The notes under the pieces: generated by a model
Seen by the model: the letters and a program-made list of their open reading frames with translations, nothing else
What the model was told of the DNA's origin: nothing
The model's database searches: none
Position numbers and translations under genes: made by a program
Shown: positions 1 through 12,660 of the stretch, piece after piece
Position numbering within the stretch: the first letter of the stretch is position 1
Layout of the letters: each line of letters starts with the position of its first letter
NCBI RefSeq assembly: GCF_030848805.1
Contig: NC_092362.1
Coordinates: 19,327,642-19,391,641, forward strand
DNA: 64,000 nt
Origin: Temnothorax longispinosus
Taxonomy: Eukaryota > Arthropoda > Insecta > Hymenoptera > Formicidae
Direction: 5' to 3'

Positions 1-2060
1 ATCATTGCCTATACTTAATTCGCACAATAATGTTTGTGATAACAAGGCATTTTTTTCGGACAGTATAACAACAGATAAATCTCAACGATACAATTATCTG
101 TTTCTGTTTCTGTTTCTCATTTTTAATTTGTATTCGTCATTTTGAAACTACATCTTCTATCTTTCAAAAGTCACCAAAGTTGTGAAGGTATCCAGCTATA
201 TTATAAAAGAAAGAGAGAAAGAAAGAGAGAGAGAGAGAGAGAAAATACGGTAAAAAGAAGGATCGTGGAGACGACTTTTGATATTTCCTGCCCTTACCAT
301 TAGCCAAGCAGGACTTGAGCGGGATGGGACGGGGTAGAGCGGTGGATGCGAGGAAAGCCTCAGGAAGCTCTAACTCACGGGCAAAGGGGCAACCCACCCC
401 GTTCGACCGAGCCGGCCCCTGCCATTAACATTAACCGAGCACATACAGGGTGTTTGCAATGGCATTATCGATCGGCCTGGGTGAAAAAAGACCAGCGAAT
501 CGAGCACTTTGTACGATACGTGCAGGAAACGCCTAGTTTACATTCACGAAAGCCGGCTAAACGCCGATAGACTCGTCCTCGCGGTTATACGCGGACCTCG
601 TGCGTGATAAGCGGTTACCGTTGGTGAAGACATCGCCAAGGACAATATATTTTTCGCGACATATACCGCATCCGAGTTTAGAGATACAAAGTTTCACACG
701 ATCATATTTTACGGAAAAAATATTTCATTCTACAACGGACGGTGAAGGATTGCTTCGTGCAATTCTATTTAACGTCAAAAAATGAAAATATATATTATTA
801 TAAAGATAAGAAAACATAAAAAAACATAACAATAGTGTCATGAGCGTTCAAAAACATTATGTAGAATATGTTACTTAATTTGATCATCTGAAATATCATC
901 GTTGTGCTGTTAAATATGCAAAATATTGTTTCAAAAACAAGTTCTTGGGTTCAAGGCATATAATATTTTTTAACAGCTAACAAAGTCACTGAGCATGAAC
1001 AAATTAGGCGAAATACTTTATAAAATAAATTTCTTTAGCATGTAGTGCAATTATAAATAATAATTATAAAGCCTAGAATTAAAGAAAGTCTCAATATCAG
1101 AGAATATAGTTATAAAGCCGATATTTATTTTAAAAAACCCATTACATAACAAAAAAATTTATTAAAGTTCTCTTCTATTTGAAAGTGTTTCGCTTGCGCG
1201 GCTCGGACGTTGTTGTTTGCAGAAGAATAAAACTATCGGACTTTTACATGACAATGCGCTTCGGATCGCGCAGATCACGATCAGTCGTACAATGCATTGA
1301 TGTTTCTCGCACGATTGACACCGCTTCTCGTCCGACGATCGGAAACTTTACGCATGAACGAAGAGGTACGACATTATTCATGGCGGTCATAGGAAGCGGA
1401 ACAACGGCGATGACCGTCGTTAGGAGTGTCTGAAGTATATATATATATAAGTAATCTGCGATAGAACCGTTTAAACAATACCGATAGAACCAAACTTTAA
1501 CGTATAAATATAAATCTCTATTCTAATATTAAAATAAATCAGAAAACTTGCAATCTTACAATCAACTTTTTATGAATTTATGGTAGCTAGTTTGTAGAAG
1601 TATAAATAGGGAAATGAAAGCGCAATTGGCTAATAATAAAAATAATCAATAGACTAAATAATAGATTTAGTGAGAATATTATTTTTACTATTCATAGCAT
1701 TCTAATCTGAAAACTTTATCATTGTTTTCTGTGACAGATATTTTGTAAACGTAATCGATTATGTATTATACATTAATGTTGAATCACTAAACGCAAAATT
1801 CATAAGTTTAAAATGTCATAAGTTTAAAATAAAACAAGAAGAATTTTAGGGCATAAATCTATTTTATATAGTTTGCATTAAAAATACTCGACATGTTAAA
1901 AAGCACTTACATTGCAATTTATGCTTTAATCAATTTGTAATTATTAATTCAGTCTATATATTTTTGTATGATTTAAATTCGAAAAAAATAAAAGCGTTGA
2001 TGGCTCACGCTCTTATTTTACTATAACTTTTAGAATAGCTTAGATTTTAGTATAGCTTAT
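1..2060. other. Gene-free AT-rich upstream DNA
   Basis: I see no gene here. The stretch is mostly AT-rich with a GA-rich microsatellite at about 205-242, a modestly GC-rich patch at 290-600 and a short TA run at about 1437-1450. The open frames inside are short, lack plausible splice partners and resemble no family I know. It lies upstream of the first supported part of the Ets gene and may hold regulatory DNA, but no specific site can be defended. Confidence 0.6.
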
Positions 2061-2210
2061 AGCGTTTTTCATTGGAAAAAACTCACTGGTACTGGCAGCA
2101 CTGAGTGCTTGAAGCGTATTTCATTGGTAGAATTAGTGAGCATGTTTCTGAAAAACTCAAAAACTAAGACACTGACAAGTGCCAGTGAGTTTTTCCCAAT
2201 GGAAGACGCC
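2061..2210. mobile_element. MITE-like element with about 40-bp imperfect terminal inverted repeats
   Basis: The two ends are inverted copies. The left end carries GCGT, a CATTGG core, then AAAAAACTCACTGG; the right end, reverse-complemented, reads GGCGTCTTCCATTGGG followed by AAAAACTCACTGG. The interior is about 60 bases and codes for nothing. This is the structure of a non-autonomous DNA transposon. The target-site duplication is unclear, so the superfamily is not assigned. Confidence 0.75.
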
Positions 2211-3912
2211 TTTAGAATCAGCAAAAATTAAACTTTGCATCATGATGACAGTATTTCCTTTTTCTGTTTTGTTTTTAGCAAACATCTTCACATTTAACTT
2301 CATTATTTTTATCGCATCAACGCGTAGCGGACGATTGTCGATTTCTCATAGTGCGTAAAAATTTTTGACACTCGCACGCGTGTATATTTATACGAGTCGC
2401 GAATTTTATGCAATGTGCGGGATATAACGAAACGGAATTCTATTAAATCAAAGCATTGATTTTGTCGCCACTGCCGCCGCCGCCGCCGCCGCCGCCGCGC
2501 CGTTGCCGATGGCGCGCGAGTTGGTTAACGAAGGCGGCGATAACGATACATTATTATCGCGATACGTATGAATATATGCTACCCCATGCCCGGGCTGCCC
2601 TTTGAAAATCGTATACCAGGCACGTGTCCGGCCTGTCGCGCCCCCGTTGTTACTCCACCGCGTGGATCAGATAATTTTCAGTACAAGCAGATACGGCTCG
2701 CTATTCGCACGGCGAACCGATCTCGCACGAAGATCACGCGATATCTCTGATATATTAATCAAACAAATTGGACATTTCAAGCGTGTCATCGACCAACAGT
2801 CATGACGATCTTCTAGGCATAGCTCCATTTTGTCTCCCTGCCACTCTCTCTTTAAGATTCTTCTTTAGTTTCAGAGTATACAATAAATAGTCTTTCCTCC
2901 GTTCTTTCTTTCGCTTGTTTTTTACTTCTCTGTTGTGCATCATTTTTATATGCTGTTTTCAGTCCTGTGTGATAAGCCACGAAGGAATGGAAAAAATGTT
3001 AAAATGATTTTCTGGCCAAAGCAAAGTACAAAATTAAACAATTGTTATTTACTTATTTGCTTTATGCTTCAACCGACGAGCTGTTATGATAAAAATTTAA
3101 TTTACCTGACAATAGATGCATCTCAAAATTATTTATAGTTTTCTACAACTATTAATATAAATATTGCAATATCGCACACTTGTCTCTTTCTTCGTCGTAT
3201 TAAAGAATATTATATCTTTAATAAATATGAACCAAGAGTTCACACACAAGGAGACCATAAAAATGTGATAGTGATATCTATGATTAATGTATTTTAAGAG
3301 GGGGGGGGGGAGAAAGTTCGAATTATATCAAAAGAGAAATAATTTCATACAAAATACGAAGTCCTCTCTTTCAGTAGCAGCCTCCTAATTTACGGCCTAA
3401 ACCTCGACAAGAGTCGATTTATTTCCATCGCCGTCAATCTCTCCCGTTTCCATCCCTTTTTCTCAAAATAACTCGCCGCTGTTACCTCAAAAGCACATCC
3501 GTGTCGCTCACGGAAAATCGCTGACGGCACCTGGATCGCGGTACGTGTAGGAACGTGTACTTTGTTATTACCTTTCAGCGCCTTCCGCGCGGAGGAGGTG
3601 CTTTCGCGCGGCTAGTCCACCCAGGCTTGGTGTGTCGGCGCGATCAGCCCCGACAACGCACCGCGCGATCGGCGTCAATCCATTTCTCGCTCGTCTCCGC
3701 GGGCGCTTATCACGCTTAACGCCGGTATCCACGGCATCAATAATAATAAAAGCACCGTGGGATATCGCGCGCGTCTCATATGACGCTCCGCGGGAAGCCT
3801 TCCGCCGCGTTTCCCACCTACGCTCCTCAAACGCGAAGCGGGGTGAGGCCGAAGGAGACAGTAGCGGAACGAGGGTGGAGAAAGACGATGAGGGACAATG
3901 GAAAATCGAGAG

Positions 3913-3953
<41 letters not shown>

Positions 3954-3984
3954 TGTGTGAGTGCATGTGTGTAAGTGTATGCGC

Positions 3985-4032
<48 letters not shown>

Positions 4033-4475
4033 AAGGAGCAGCCTGGTGGATGATCCCGCCTCTAAGGAGCCGCTCCATGTCGGAGAGTCCGTGTCCGGGG
4101 GCGAGAGCGGGAATCTACCCCGCGCGTCCTCTTCTCCCTCTCCGTTCTCCACCCTCGTCGTCCACCCTCACCACTCCGTCACGCCGTCTCTCTCGCGCGC
4201 GGCTCGCTTTTTCCCCCCCGCGGAGGACGTACCGGCGCAGGCTCCGATACAGCCAATCGTCGGACCGCGACTGATAACGACGCTGCCAAATGTGCGTCCG
4301 TCGTACCGCGGCCGAGTCCGCCACGGTGGTCCACGCGCGCTGACAAACTCTCGGGATATCCCTGCAAGCGAGCGAACGATCGAACCAAGTCACCGGTCTG
4401 ACATCCACGCTCCGACGAGTGCATGTATCCACTCTCCCCCGCGCGTTACTCGTTCACCCATCCGTCGCGATTTTC
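2211..4475. other. Upstream region with microsatellites and a GC-rich proximal part
   Basis: No gene is supported. The stretch holds a GCC trinucleotide run at about 2472-2497, a G homopolymer at about 3300-3310 and two GA tracts (about 3908-3951 and 3983-4036). From about 3470 it becomes GC- and CpG-rich, continuing into the candidate first exon at 4476. The long open frames at 3568-4504 on both strands come from GA/CT dinucleotide translation (RERERE or SLSLSL) and are not genes. The GA tracts could act as GAGA-factor-type promoter elements, which is inference. Confidence 0.5.
3908..4036. repeat. Two GA dinucleotide microsatellites
   Basis: Two nearly pure GA runs (about 3908-3951 and 3983-4036) are separated by a short TG-rich spacer. 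They lie roughly 450-550 bases upstream of the candidate transcription start at 4476. GA repeats are common next to insect promoters, where GAGA-binding proteins act; whether these do so is unknown. Confidence 0.9.
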
Positions 4476-4481
4476 AGTGTC
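4471..4481 (+). promoter_or_regulatory. Candidate initiator (TCAGT) of the distal promoter
   Basis: TTTTCAGTGTC fits the arthropod initiator TCAGT. It sits inside a CpG-rich island just downstream of two GA tracts. No TATA box lies at the usual distance, as is common for insect developmental promoters. The motif is short, so it counts only together with the ATG-free exon and the donor at 4718. Confidence 0.35.
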
Positions 4482-4717
4482 GATTCCGCAACGATCCCTC
4501 TTGATTTTTCCCGGACTTCCGCACGGACGCCGCAGTGAACATTCAAAGTGAACGTGAAGACGATTCGGACGATCTTGGAGAGATCTTGGGGATAAAACGC
4601 GAGACTCGCGCGGTCCATCGAGTACATATCGTCGGCGAGATCGTGGGAGATATCTCGGGGATCGAACTGGATCTGACAGTGCTGGACAAGATACCACGTA
4701 GGACCCCCGCACTGACG
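4476..4717 (+). other. Ets65A: Candidate untranslated first exon of the Ets65A-like gene
   Basis: A TTTTCAGTGTC sequence at 4471-4481 matches the insect initiator TCAGT, with A+1 at 4476. The 242 bases that follow are GC-rich and contain no ATG at all. They end at a strong donor, ACG|GTAAGTGT, with the intron starting at 4718. The next convincing plus-strand acceptor is the coding exon at 10400, and joining the two makes 10413 the first ATG of the message. No clear TATA box or DPE was found. The exon is inferred from promoter-like composition, the ATG-free span and the donor; transcript evidence is absent. Other 5' exons may exist. Confidence 0.45.
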
Positions 4718-7700
4718 GTAAGTGTGCGACGTATCGTGCTTCCGGTTTTGGTGCGGTTCAGATCGGGAACGTTTTACGCGCTGGAGAGAAGTTCGGCGGA
4801 GAAAGAACGCCCCGACGAGAGGAAACCGAAGATTGTCGGCCGAGCGCTTCCGTCGCACCGGTGCTTCTCGCCGATGGAACAATATCGATAACACCGAGAG
4901 CGACCGCGATCGTTTTGCATTGTTTTACACGCGGATTTATGGCGGTTTTACGAGCGCTTTCTTCGATATTTCGTATTTATCTACAGATTCGTCGTTCAAC
5001 TGATTGATCAGACGTGCTAATTAAGTTTTCATCCATTTGATACATTGATAGAAGTTATTGGTGTATCAGTAATAAAGATAAGATAAGTAATAGATTCGTA
5101 TATCTTTTTTTTATTATTCACTAATAATAAATCAATAATCCATTTTATGTATTAGTAACTACTCAATTTGCATCCTCTTTTTAAAACATATAAACAATAC
5201 AAGCCAGATCTTTAAATACAATAAAAAAGAAATTGAAAAAACCGTTTTGCTCGTTCAATCTTTTAAGCCTTAAGCTATATTCTTGCTTAAATTGAGATAA
5301 TAAAAATTATATTATAACTCATCATTTACGTTTCTCAAAACATAAATGAGATTTGTGTTAAACATACAATAAAAAATATTAAAAACTTTCATTTTTATCA
5401 TGTTAATTTTCTGGAACTTTTAATTGAGAGAGGTTTATAAATATTATTTAAACATGATTTATATGATATGATAATCTTATATTTGCTTTGTAATTATTTT
5501 CTTTCTCGTGTTATATAAGACTACAATTTCATTTAACCGTAGTAACTCCAACAAGTAATTAAAGGAAACAAGGAGATATTGATGGCGATATCGTAAGCAA
5601 AGATTTAAAAAATCCCGGAAAATAATGTAAACATTATTAAAATATTAAAAGTACATTCACAAACACAAAATATTTCAACGTATTAATTAGGATCTAGTAA
5701 ATGCCCGATGCAAGGATTCCGAAGATTCAATTCGCGCGAACGGAAGTGCTTTGGCGTCGCGCAACGTAGCCCTATAATTCCGTTCACGGAGCCTTACGCA
5801 TGACGCGTCTCCGCGTCTGTCGCCACGCACGTTTTACGGGCTAAACGGCGGGCGCACGCATTGACCAACGCGAAATTACCGCGCGTGTCCACCGGCCGCT
5901 ACGTCGCGTCGTCCCCTTGCTTTAGCGCGTTACGCATCGCGATCACCGTTTTATATGTATTTCTTTTCTTTTTTCTTTTAAAGAGAAGCAAATTTTTCAT
6001 CCGCATACGAGGAAAAACGTGGTTTTAAACGCATATCCTTTATAACTGGGACATTTTCGCCGAAAAAATCACACGTTTCGATATAATTTATACGCTCGCA
6101 AAACGTTTGCATGAATAATTTCATTGCATCATCACGAGAAATATATTCTTTAATATTATTATTTTGTTTAAGCTTATTGGACTCATCTTCATTTATAAAA
6201 TAAAATAATTCTATCGCCTGCTTCTATTTTTACATGAATATGCAATATAAAGAAATATAAATATGAATAATTAAAATAATTTTGTAATATATAAATATAA
6301 AGTTTTAGTGTTTAGTTATATATCCTATTTTTGCTCTCAAAGACTACAATGCAGAAAGACTCTTCTTTGAAAAAATTACTTTGCGCTAATTCATTCAATG
6401 ATACCGTTACATCTCGTTACAAATTTCAGTTTTACTGCACATAAATTACAATTTGGTTTAACCACGTAAAATATTTCTAAAAAAAATTATTGTTTCTTAT
6501 TTCTCACGATTCTTAATTTTGAAACTTGCATCGTGCTCTATTCCGCTTCGTCTTACGACATGACCATTTCCTATAACTGATTTTTAATTTATCTACGGGA
6601 AATAAAGCGTCGCGACGCGGTTCTCACACGGCATCGGAAGGCGTTTTCCCGGTCTCGGGCGGGTTTTTCTCCCTCTCGCGTGCAATCGCGCGCCTGTGTC
6701 GTGTCCGCGACGATGCGTTTAAATGATATGTGTGTGTAGATATATATATATATATGTACAATATATATATATATATGCGAGACGAGAGTTTAGACGAGGT
6801 AGGCAGAGGGGTTTCCGGCGAGCCGTTAACAGAGTAACAGAGTGATGTAATGAGGCCCGGAAGCAGGCAATTTGCTGCCCGCGGCGGCCACAGTTGCGCG
6901 AGACAACCTGCCCGGAGTACCTTCTTCTTGATACCGCGGTCCAGCCTGCTCCGTATCGGATACGTGACCGATAAGCCCGCGGAAAGTGATATCGTGAAAA
7001 AGCGCGAATAGGGAAAACAGTACTGCGCGGTCGCGATCGCGCGCGAGTGCGTGTGAAGGGAAATCGTCAACGCGCGTCGAGGAGAACGTAATTATCTCGT
7101 ATGATGAACGCGCGGACCGCTGGCACAACGTTGTTTTGTTCGATATAATGAGTGCGAATTATACACGACAATGGATGTTGCACAATTGGCGTAAGGTACA
7201 GTTTTCTGAAGCTACAGTATCGAAATTTATATTCATCGAGATTACGCTTCTGGTGACTATAACGCTAAGAATCATCGAAGAGAACGACGCGAGTGATGAA
7301 TATTTTTCTCAATTTACACGTCCTCTTGATTCTATTTTAAACTGAAAAATGAGAAATAATTTAAAATCAAAGTCAACAAGTATATTTGGTAAATATTTCC
7401 ATTTCGTGCCATATTACTTTTACAATTACGATAAATGAAAGTTCGAAATATTTGCGACAGTAGTAACCATAAATATAGTAAAAAATTCAATAGTTATATA
7501 ATAAAAAGGATTAGAACCGAAACCGATTGAAAATGACGCATTGTTTAGTAAACGAAACAAATTCTCGATAGCGTAAAAATGGCGACTACCCGAGCAGTCC
7601 ACGAACTGTGGTATCTCCGACGATCGATCGCTCGATTCGGCTTTTAAACTGTCAGTTTTGTGATTAGATTGACCTCAATACGCGCTGGACATCCGGACGT

Positions 7701-10399
7701 ACTCACGAGAGTGCTTTTATCCTTAACCATTCCGATCGAATGTCAACGAATGTCTCGCGATAACAAGTGACTCGACATGATCGAAAAAAGCTGTATCTCG
7801 CCTTCCGGACTATTCTGGTGGATGATCCAGAGAAAAGTGACGTTTGAACGATCAGCGCAGCAACAGTGAAACGTTTACAGGTCCATCGCGAAAATTGTCA
7901 CGGTGATCGAAGGTAAACGGAAAACAATCAAAATAGAAAAAAAGTTGATTATTTACGATTAAAGATAACACTATCTATTGAAAGGATTTGATAATCTCTA
8001 ACATCCAACATATGCTGCCAATAAAAATTGACAGCATTTGATTTTATAAAACAACATGAACACAAAATCAGTTATTGCAAAATTTCTCAAGTAAAATTTT
8101 ACAATATTTACGTGTATGTATATATTTAAAATTATTAAAAATATATAATCCAAAATATATTTTAAAAAGATTTAAATTATGAGTATGAAAGAACGGAAAC
8201 GAGTCTGAATATTGAATTAATCTCAATATTTAAATACTTTTTATGCAATACATATATAAATATTATAAATTGATCTATCGATTTTAATGAGAAAATGATA
8301 ACTTTAGAAATGGATATAGTTGTTTAGTTTTCTATTAATAATTAAGGTCAAATAGAAAGCAGGTCAATAGTTCATGTCCAAGTACGTTGTAGACAGCTGG
8401 AAATAAATATCTGCGTAATCCAAGTATTAATATCAGCTCACATGATAATTTCCTTATCTACACATTTTCTCTGACTTCAAAAATAAAGCACGATAAGAGT
8501 TTCACGTGTTTGGGCGAGTCACACGTGGATCGGCAGCATCGCGCGGCATCATTTCGTTTGAATAATGAATATAATGATTTATGTAATACGGGAAGGGATA
8601 GCGGAAGCGGCAGATTTTCAAAATTAGACGGAAGCGGACTCGCGATAAACGACAAGCTTCAATATTATAGGTGGCCTCTTATCTCCGCGCTCTCCGCGTT
8701 GCGGAATTGCCCGGAGATACGATCACAACGGGCCTCATGCAAATTCGATCGTGGATCACTTTCGCAATTTTGATGACCGTAAGTTCGAGGCCGCATCGCC
8801 GATGAAATGTAGATGATAGAGGCGTGTTTTCTAGATTACGCGACTTCGATTAGGAGCGCTCCGTTGTTATACATGCATGATAGTTCGATATCTTCCGAAT
8901 GTATTTGTGTCTCTCTCTTCGCCGAAGCGTTGCGAAGAAAGCGATAAAGAAGTGCTAAGCGTCGCACTTAATTCTAATTATATACAAAGATCTAGTAAAT
9001 ATGTTGAATCAAAATACAAAATCAAAATAAAACATATAAAGAGAACATTTCCTATTTGCATTTCAATTTGTAAACTAAATTTTACACGAATAATTTTGTA
9101 AACCAATTTCTGGTAGAATACCTATGTTTATTAATTCAAACGAAATATAGTACCTACGATTAAGTAAAGAAGATAGTTTAAACTAAGCATTTATGAAACA
9201 CTAATTCTTGTAGATTAATAGTGCATTTGACGTGACCTTTTATTCTCCACTAACAGATATCGCACCTAAAATGATGAATAAGAATGCTAATGTAATAAAC
9301 GCTTTCCTGATGGTGTGCAGCTTTGGTTGATTCATGGCCAGCTGCAACCGAAGGTAGACGTATATACCTGCCTATTAAGTGTTATTTTGACCGGTTAACC
9401 TCGGGAACACGCGTACATCATAAATGACCCAACGATAAAAACTTCAAAAAAATTGTTTGTATAATAGAACCTTTATCTTATCTCTTACGAGCAGTAGTTA
9501 GGAGAGGCAACCGTCCTAATGTAATCGACTAATATTAAAGAACATCGTTCCAAGTTAAAAATTCAAACCGTTCATAAAATCATACAAGTAAAGTAATAAA
9601 ATATAACAAGTTAACAAAGAAAAAAACATCGAGGAAAAAATTGTAAAGAGATTGTAGCAATAACTAAAAGACACTCATTATGAGATTGTAAAATGAGAAA
9701 TATTTGTGCATATAATATGCTCATCTATTTTAATTCGATCATGCCTTTACCGGATGTTTCAAGGGTCCTTTAATGATCTCAACTGCGGTATCTGCATGAG
9801 CATAAGTGCTATCAGCCTAAAGTAATGTAGGCTTGCTTGCTTGCATCGACCCTACATTGCATTTTAGCCATGTCCATTTTAATGGATCAAAAAAAAATTT
9901 AATAACGCGGACGAAACTCACATGATTAACAGCTGGATTAATTTTCTCTTCGATTTTAAAAATTCGCGTTAATAAAATGCTAGCTCATTACCGATGCAGC
10001 TACTATTAGCTGATATGTATAGCGACGTGAACTTCATTTCTGAGAGTTGCAATGTTAATATTCAGCAGGAAGTACTCAATTGAACGAAACGGAGTCAACG
10101 TCGACGTACCAGATGTTCCTCATTGAGACTTCTTCCTAATATGTAGCTGCCTAATATGTAGAATCAATGAGTGAAAAAAAAGCAAAATTTTCAAATTTCT
10201 TTGTGTCTTCCGAACACAAGGATGTTCCTGAAAAATGACAAAATAAAAGAGATTGTAGTTGCGTACTATATGTAAGGACTTGTTATTGAGTTGAAGGTAG
10301 TTTATGTTACCAATTGTAGTCTACTTCTATATGACAGGTTGTTCTCGATAATTGGCGGCTCTCTCTCTATCGTTCACAGAAAACAATCTTGAATTGCAG
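4718..10399 (+). other. Intron 1 (5' UTR intron), no other gene seen
   Basis: This 5.7-kb stretch runs from the GTAAGT donor to the TTGCAG acceptor ahead of the first coding exon. It is mostly AT-rich, with GC-rich patches at about 5700-5940, 6600-7130 and 7560-7920 and a TA-repeat pair at about 6736-6776. Open frames in it are short or low complexity. The 7560-7920 patch contains an initiator-like TCAGTT and a weak GTAAAC donor, so another 5' exon cannot be excluded. Confidence 0.4.
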
Positions 10400-10692
10400 G
10401 GGCTCTTTGGTGATGTACGACAGCGCTAGCTGTTCGTACGCAGGTGCGCTCGAATTAAAGGGAGCCTCCGGGGCCGGAGCCGCGGCCGCGGCCGGTGTAA
10501 CCGCGGCCGGCGTCAAGCAGGAGAACTGGCCGTACCGCGGCCTCACCTGCGGCAGCACCTTTCAACGACTTAAGGAAAGCGTCGACAAGGCGAAGCAGGC
10601 CCTCGCCGATCGCAGCGGTTACCTGGCGGGTGCGTTTTCGCCGCCTCCGCGCGCCAACCCGTCCGCCATTTCGCCCACCGCTTCCATCACCG
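10400..10692 (+). CDS. Ets65A: Ets65A-like ERG/FLI-type ETS factor, coding exon 1 (N-terminus)
   Basis: Translation most likely starts at ATG 10413, giving residues 1-93 plus one base of codon 94. The exon follows a TTGCAG acceptor and ends at the donor CCG|GTAAGC. The protein begins MYDSASCSYAGALELKG, followed by an Ala/Gly-rich stretch (about 18-33), then GVKQENWPYRG with VKQE (34-37), which fits the sumoylation consensus. Residues 48-70 are charged and probably helical, and a Pro/Ser-rich tail (76-93) carries Ser-Pro pairs. The ATG is preferred because the candidate 5' UTR exon has none. The frame is also open to the acceptor, so an N-terminally longer isoform from an unseen exon (phase 2) is possible. 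No Pointed/SAM domain is encoded, unlike vertebrate ERG and FLI1. The N-terminal match to insect Ets65A is from memory; the link to the ETS exons rests on frame and phase. Confidence 0.88.
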
Positions 10693-11999
10693 GTAAGCGA
10701 GGCATCTCTTATTTTTTCTACGGGATCTCGACTCTTTCTCACATCAGGAAACACAGTTAAACGGCTTTTGTATAAAAGGAACTGAGATCTAACTTTGGTC
10801 TGAGTTTTCATGCTTTGGAAACATTTATATAAGACAAACTTAAGTATAAAGGATAAGTGATGGGTTTTTATATAGTAAGTATAACAAGTTCAATCAAAAA
10901 GGGATAATTTTTTCTGTAAAAAATAGTTTTAAATGTGTTTTACTGTCTTCAGAGTTGAAGAATTCATCGAGTATACATCTTGACTAAATGCGTCCGTTCA
11001 TTTATACTCGTGCATTATTTCTGCTACGTTAAATTATGATAGTGACATCTAATGTTACTATTTTCTCTATCTTTTTGTTAATTTTTCTAGAAAATCAGAA
11101 GCTGGTTTATTTCCAGATTCGTCAATGGAGGGCGCTCAGTTCTTTTTATACAAAAGCTCTTCGACTAGTGAAAACATTAATAACAAGGCATGATACGTTT
11201 CTTCGCGAAACGGGAAGCAGGCGGGTGTGAGATATGCACGAAAGTGTAACTCAATGCGTGGCGATGCGAAATAGTTGCCGTAACGCCGAGCGTAAAGTCA
11301 CGCACGTACGTGCGGAAAGACACGCAACCTGATTACGCGCAAGTTTATCCCGCATAAGTGCCGCGGAGATACCATCGATCGGTTTTAATGTACGTCGTGA
11401 TGACGTAATGCGGTTAATGAGAGCAAAAGCCCTCGCTATTTTCCCACAATGATAAGCAGCACACGACGCTAAGATTTCGCTGAGTCGCGAACATGCTTTA
11501 AGGGTCCGCCTATTCATGTCGTGTCATAAACGTGTGATATACATATATCTAAATTTCACACGTAATTATTTTTCGACATAATTGTCAGCTCTTTCTTTGT
11601 AAAAAGGAATGCAAAACTATAAGAAAGATTATTGATAAAGCAACGATAAACTTTACATTAAACATTTTTACAAACATTTTTTTTCCTCCTTTGATAAAGA
11701 AAAAAGAATATTATTATTCAGTTATCATAAAACCGCAGTGTTCATCATGTGAACACCAAAGAATTGCTGGAATTTTATTTTTGCTTGTGCTAACAAAGGC
11801 CACCGTTCTGTCGACCGAAGCCTATGCATAACAAAATCTAATCTATAATATAAAATTGCCGAGTTAATTGATTCGCCACTATTTTTTCAAGCAGTGTCAA
11901 ATTTATATTGAAAACGTGGTAGAATCCAACGTGGCGTCTCGCCTTTGATAACGGTGCCGGTATCTCTTTCCGAAATCATTAAGAACCGGTAAAGATGAG

Positions 12000-12660
12000 C
12001 GTCACACTGCGATGCCCTCCCGTGCCAAGAAAAACGCGAAAAAAAAACCGGGGTAACGGTCTTGCGCGCGATAATTTGTCATCCGGCAGTAGCAGCAGCC
12101 GGCGGGCGGCGGGCTGACTGTTGCTCTTCGTTGTCGCCGATTTCCGATTGCTTTTTTAAAGCGCCGGTCGCCGAGGACATTAATTACCCGACCAGTGTAA
12201 ATCACGTTATCTACCGCCCACGCCCGCGAGGGCCGCGAGGAGACGGCGGAACGGAAGGGGAGAACGACGGAGGAAGAGGAGGAAGAGGAGGTGGTGGAGG
12301 AGGATGAGGAGGATGAGGTGGACGAGGAAACGGCGGAGAGGTTCGGGGAGGTGTTCGAATACGGCGGGGGTCGTGTTGCACGATGTGATGGTGTTGCATC
12401 GCTGCCAGCCCGAGCAAAACGCCCGTCGACTACTCTCCACGGCCGCAGCAATATCCTGCTCGCCGTCCCCGAAATTTATCGGCGACTCGCCCGAAACTTT
12501 CGTCTCGCCCGGTGGCTGCGTTTAACGGCGCGACGCGGTCGCCCGCATTCACCTAGGCGGAGATCGATCGATCTCCCGCCTCCTGGATCGGGATTCGCGC
12601 GCGAATCCCGATCGGGGACGCTGGGTCGCGCCGCGCCGCTCGGTTTTTCGTTCCCGTAAC
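12000..12660. other. GC/CpG-rich intronic island
   Basis: A GC-rich block with a GGA/GGT-repeat core (about 12255-12335) sits in otherwise AT-rich intron. Its reading frames (poly-Ser or poly-Pro on the minus strand, Glu/Asp-rich on the plus) reflect the trinucleotide repeats and are not credible genes. It could be an enhancer or a promoter, but no donor or initiator convinced me. Confidence 0.4.

Noticed and set aside
3568..4504. Long frames on both strands (194 and 290 codons)
   Set aside because: They run through GA/CT microsatellites (Arg-Glu and Ser-Leu repeats) and overlap each other; no domain or splice structure supports them.
7560..7920. Possible extra 5' UTR exon with TCAGTT initiator
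   Set aside because: The donor (GTAAAC) is weak and the segment contains several ATGs; kept only as a remark under intron 1.
12002..12659. Ser-rich minus-strand and Glu-rich plus-strand frames
   Set aside because: Driven by GGA/GGT trinucleotide repeats; no domain or start context.
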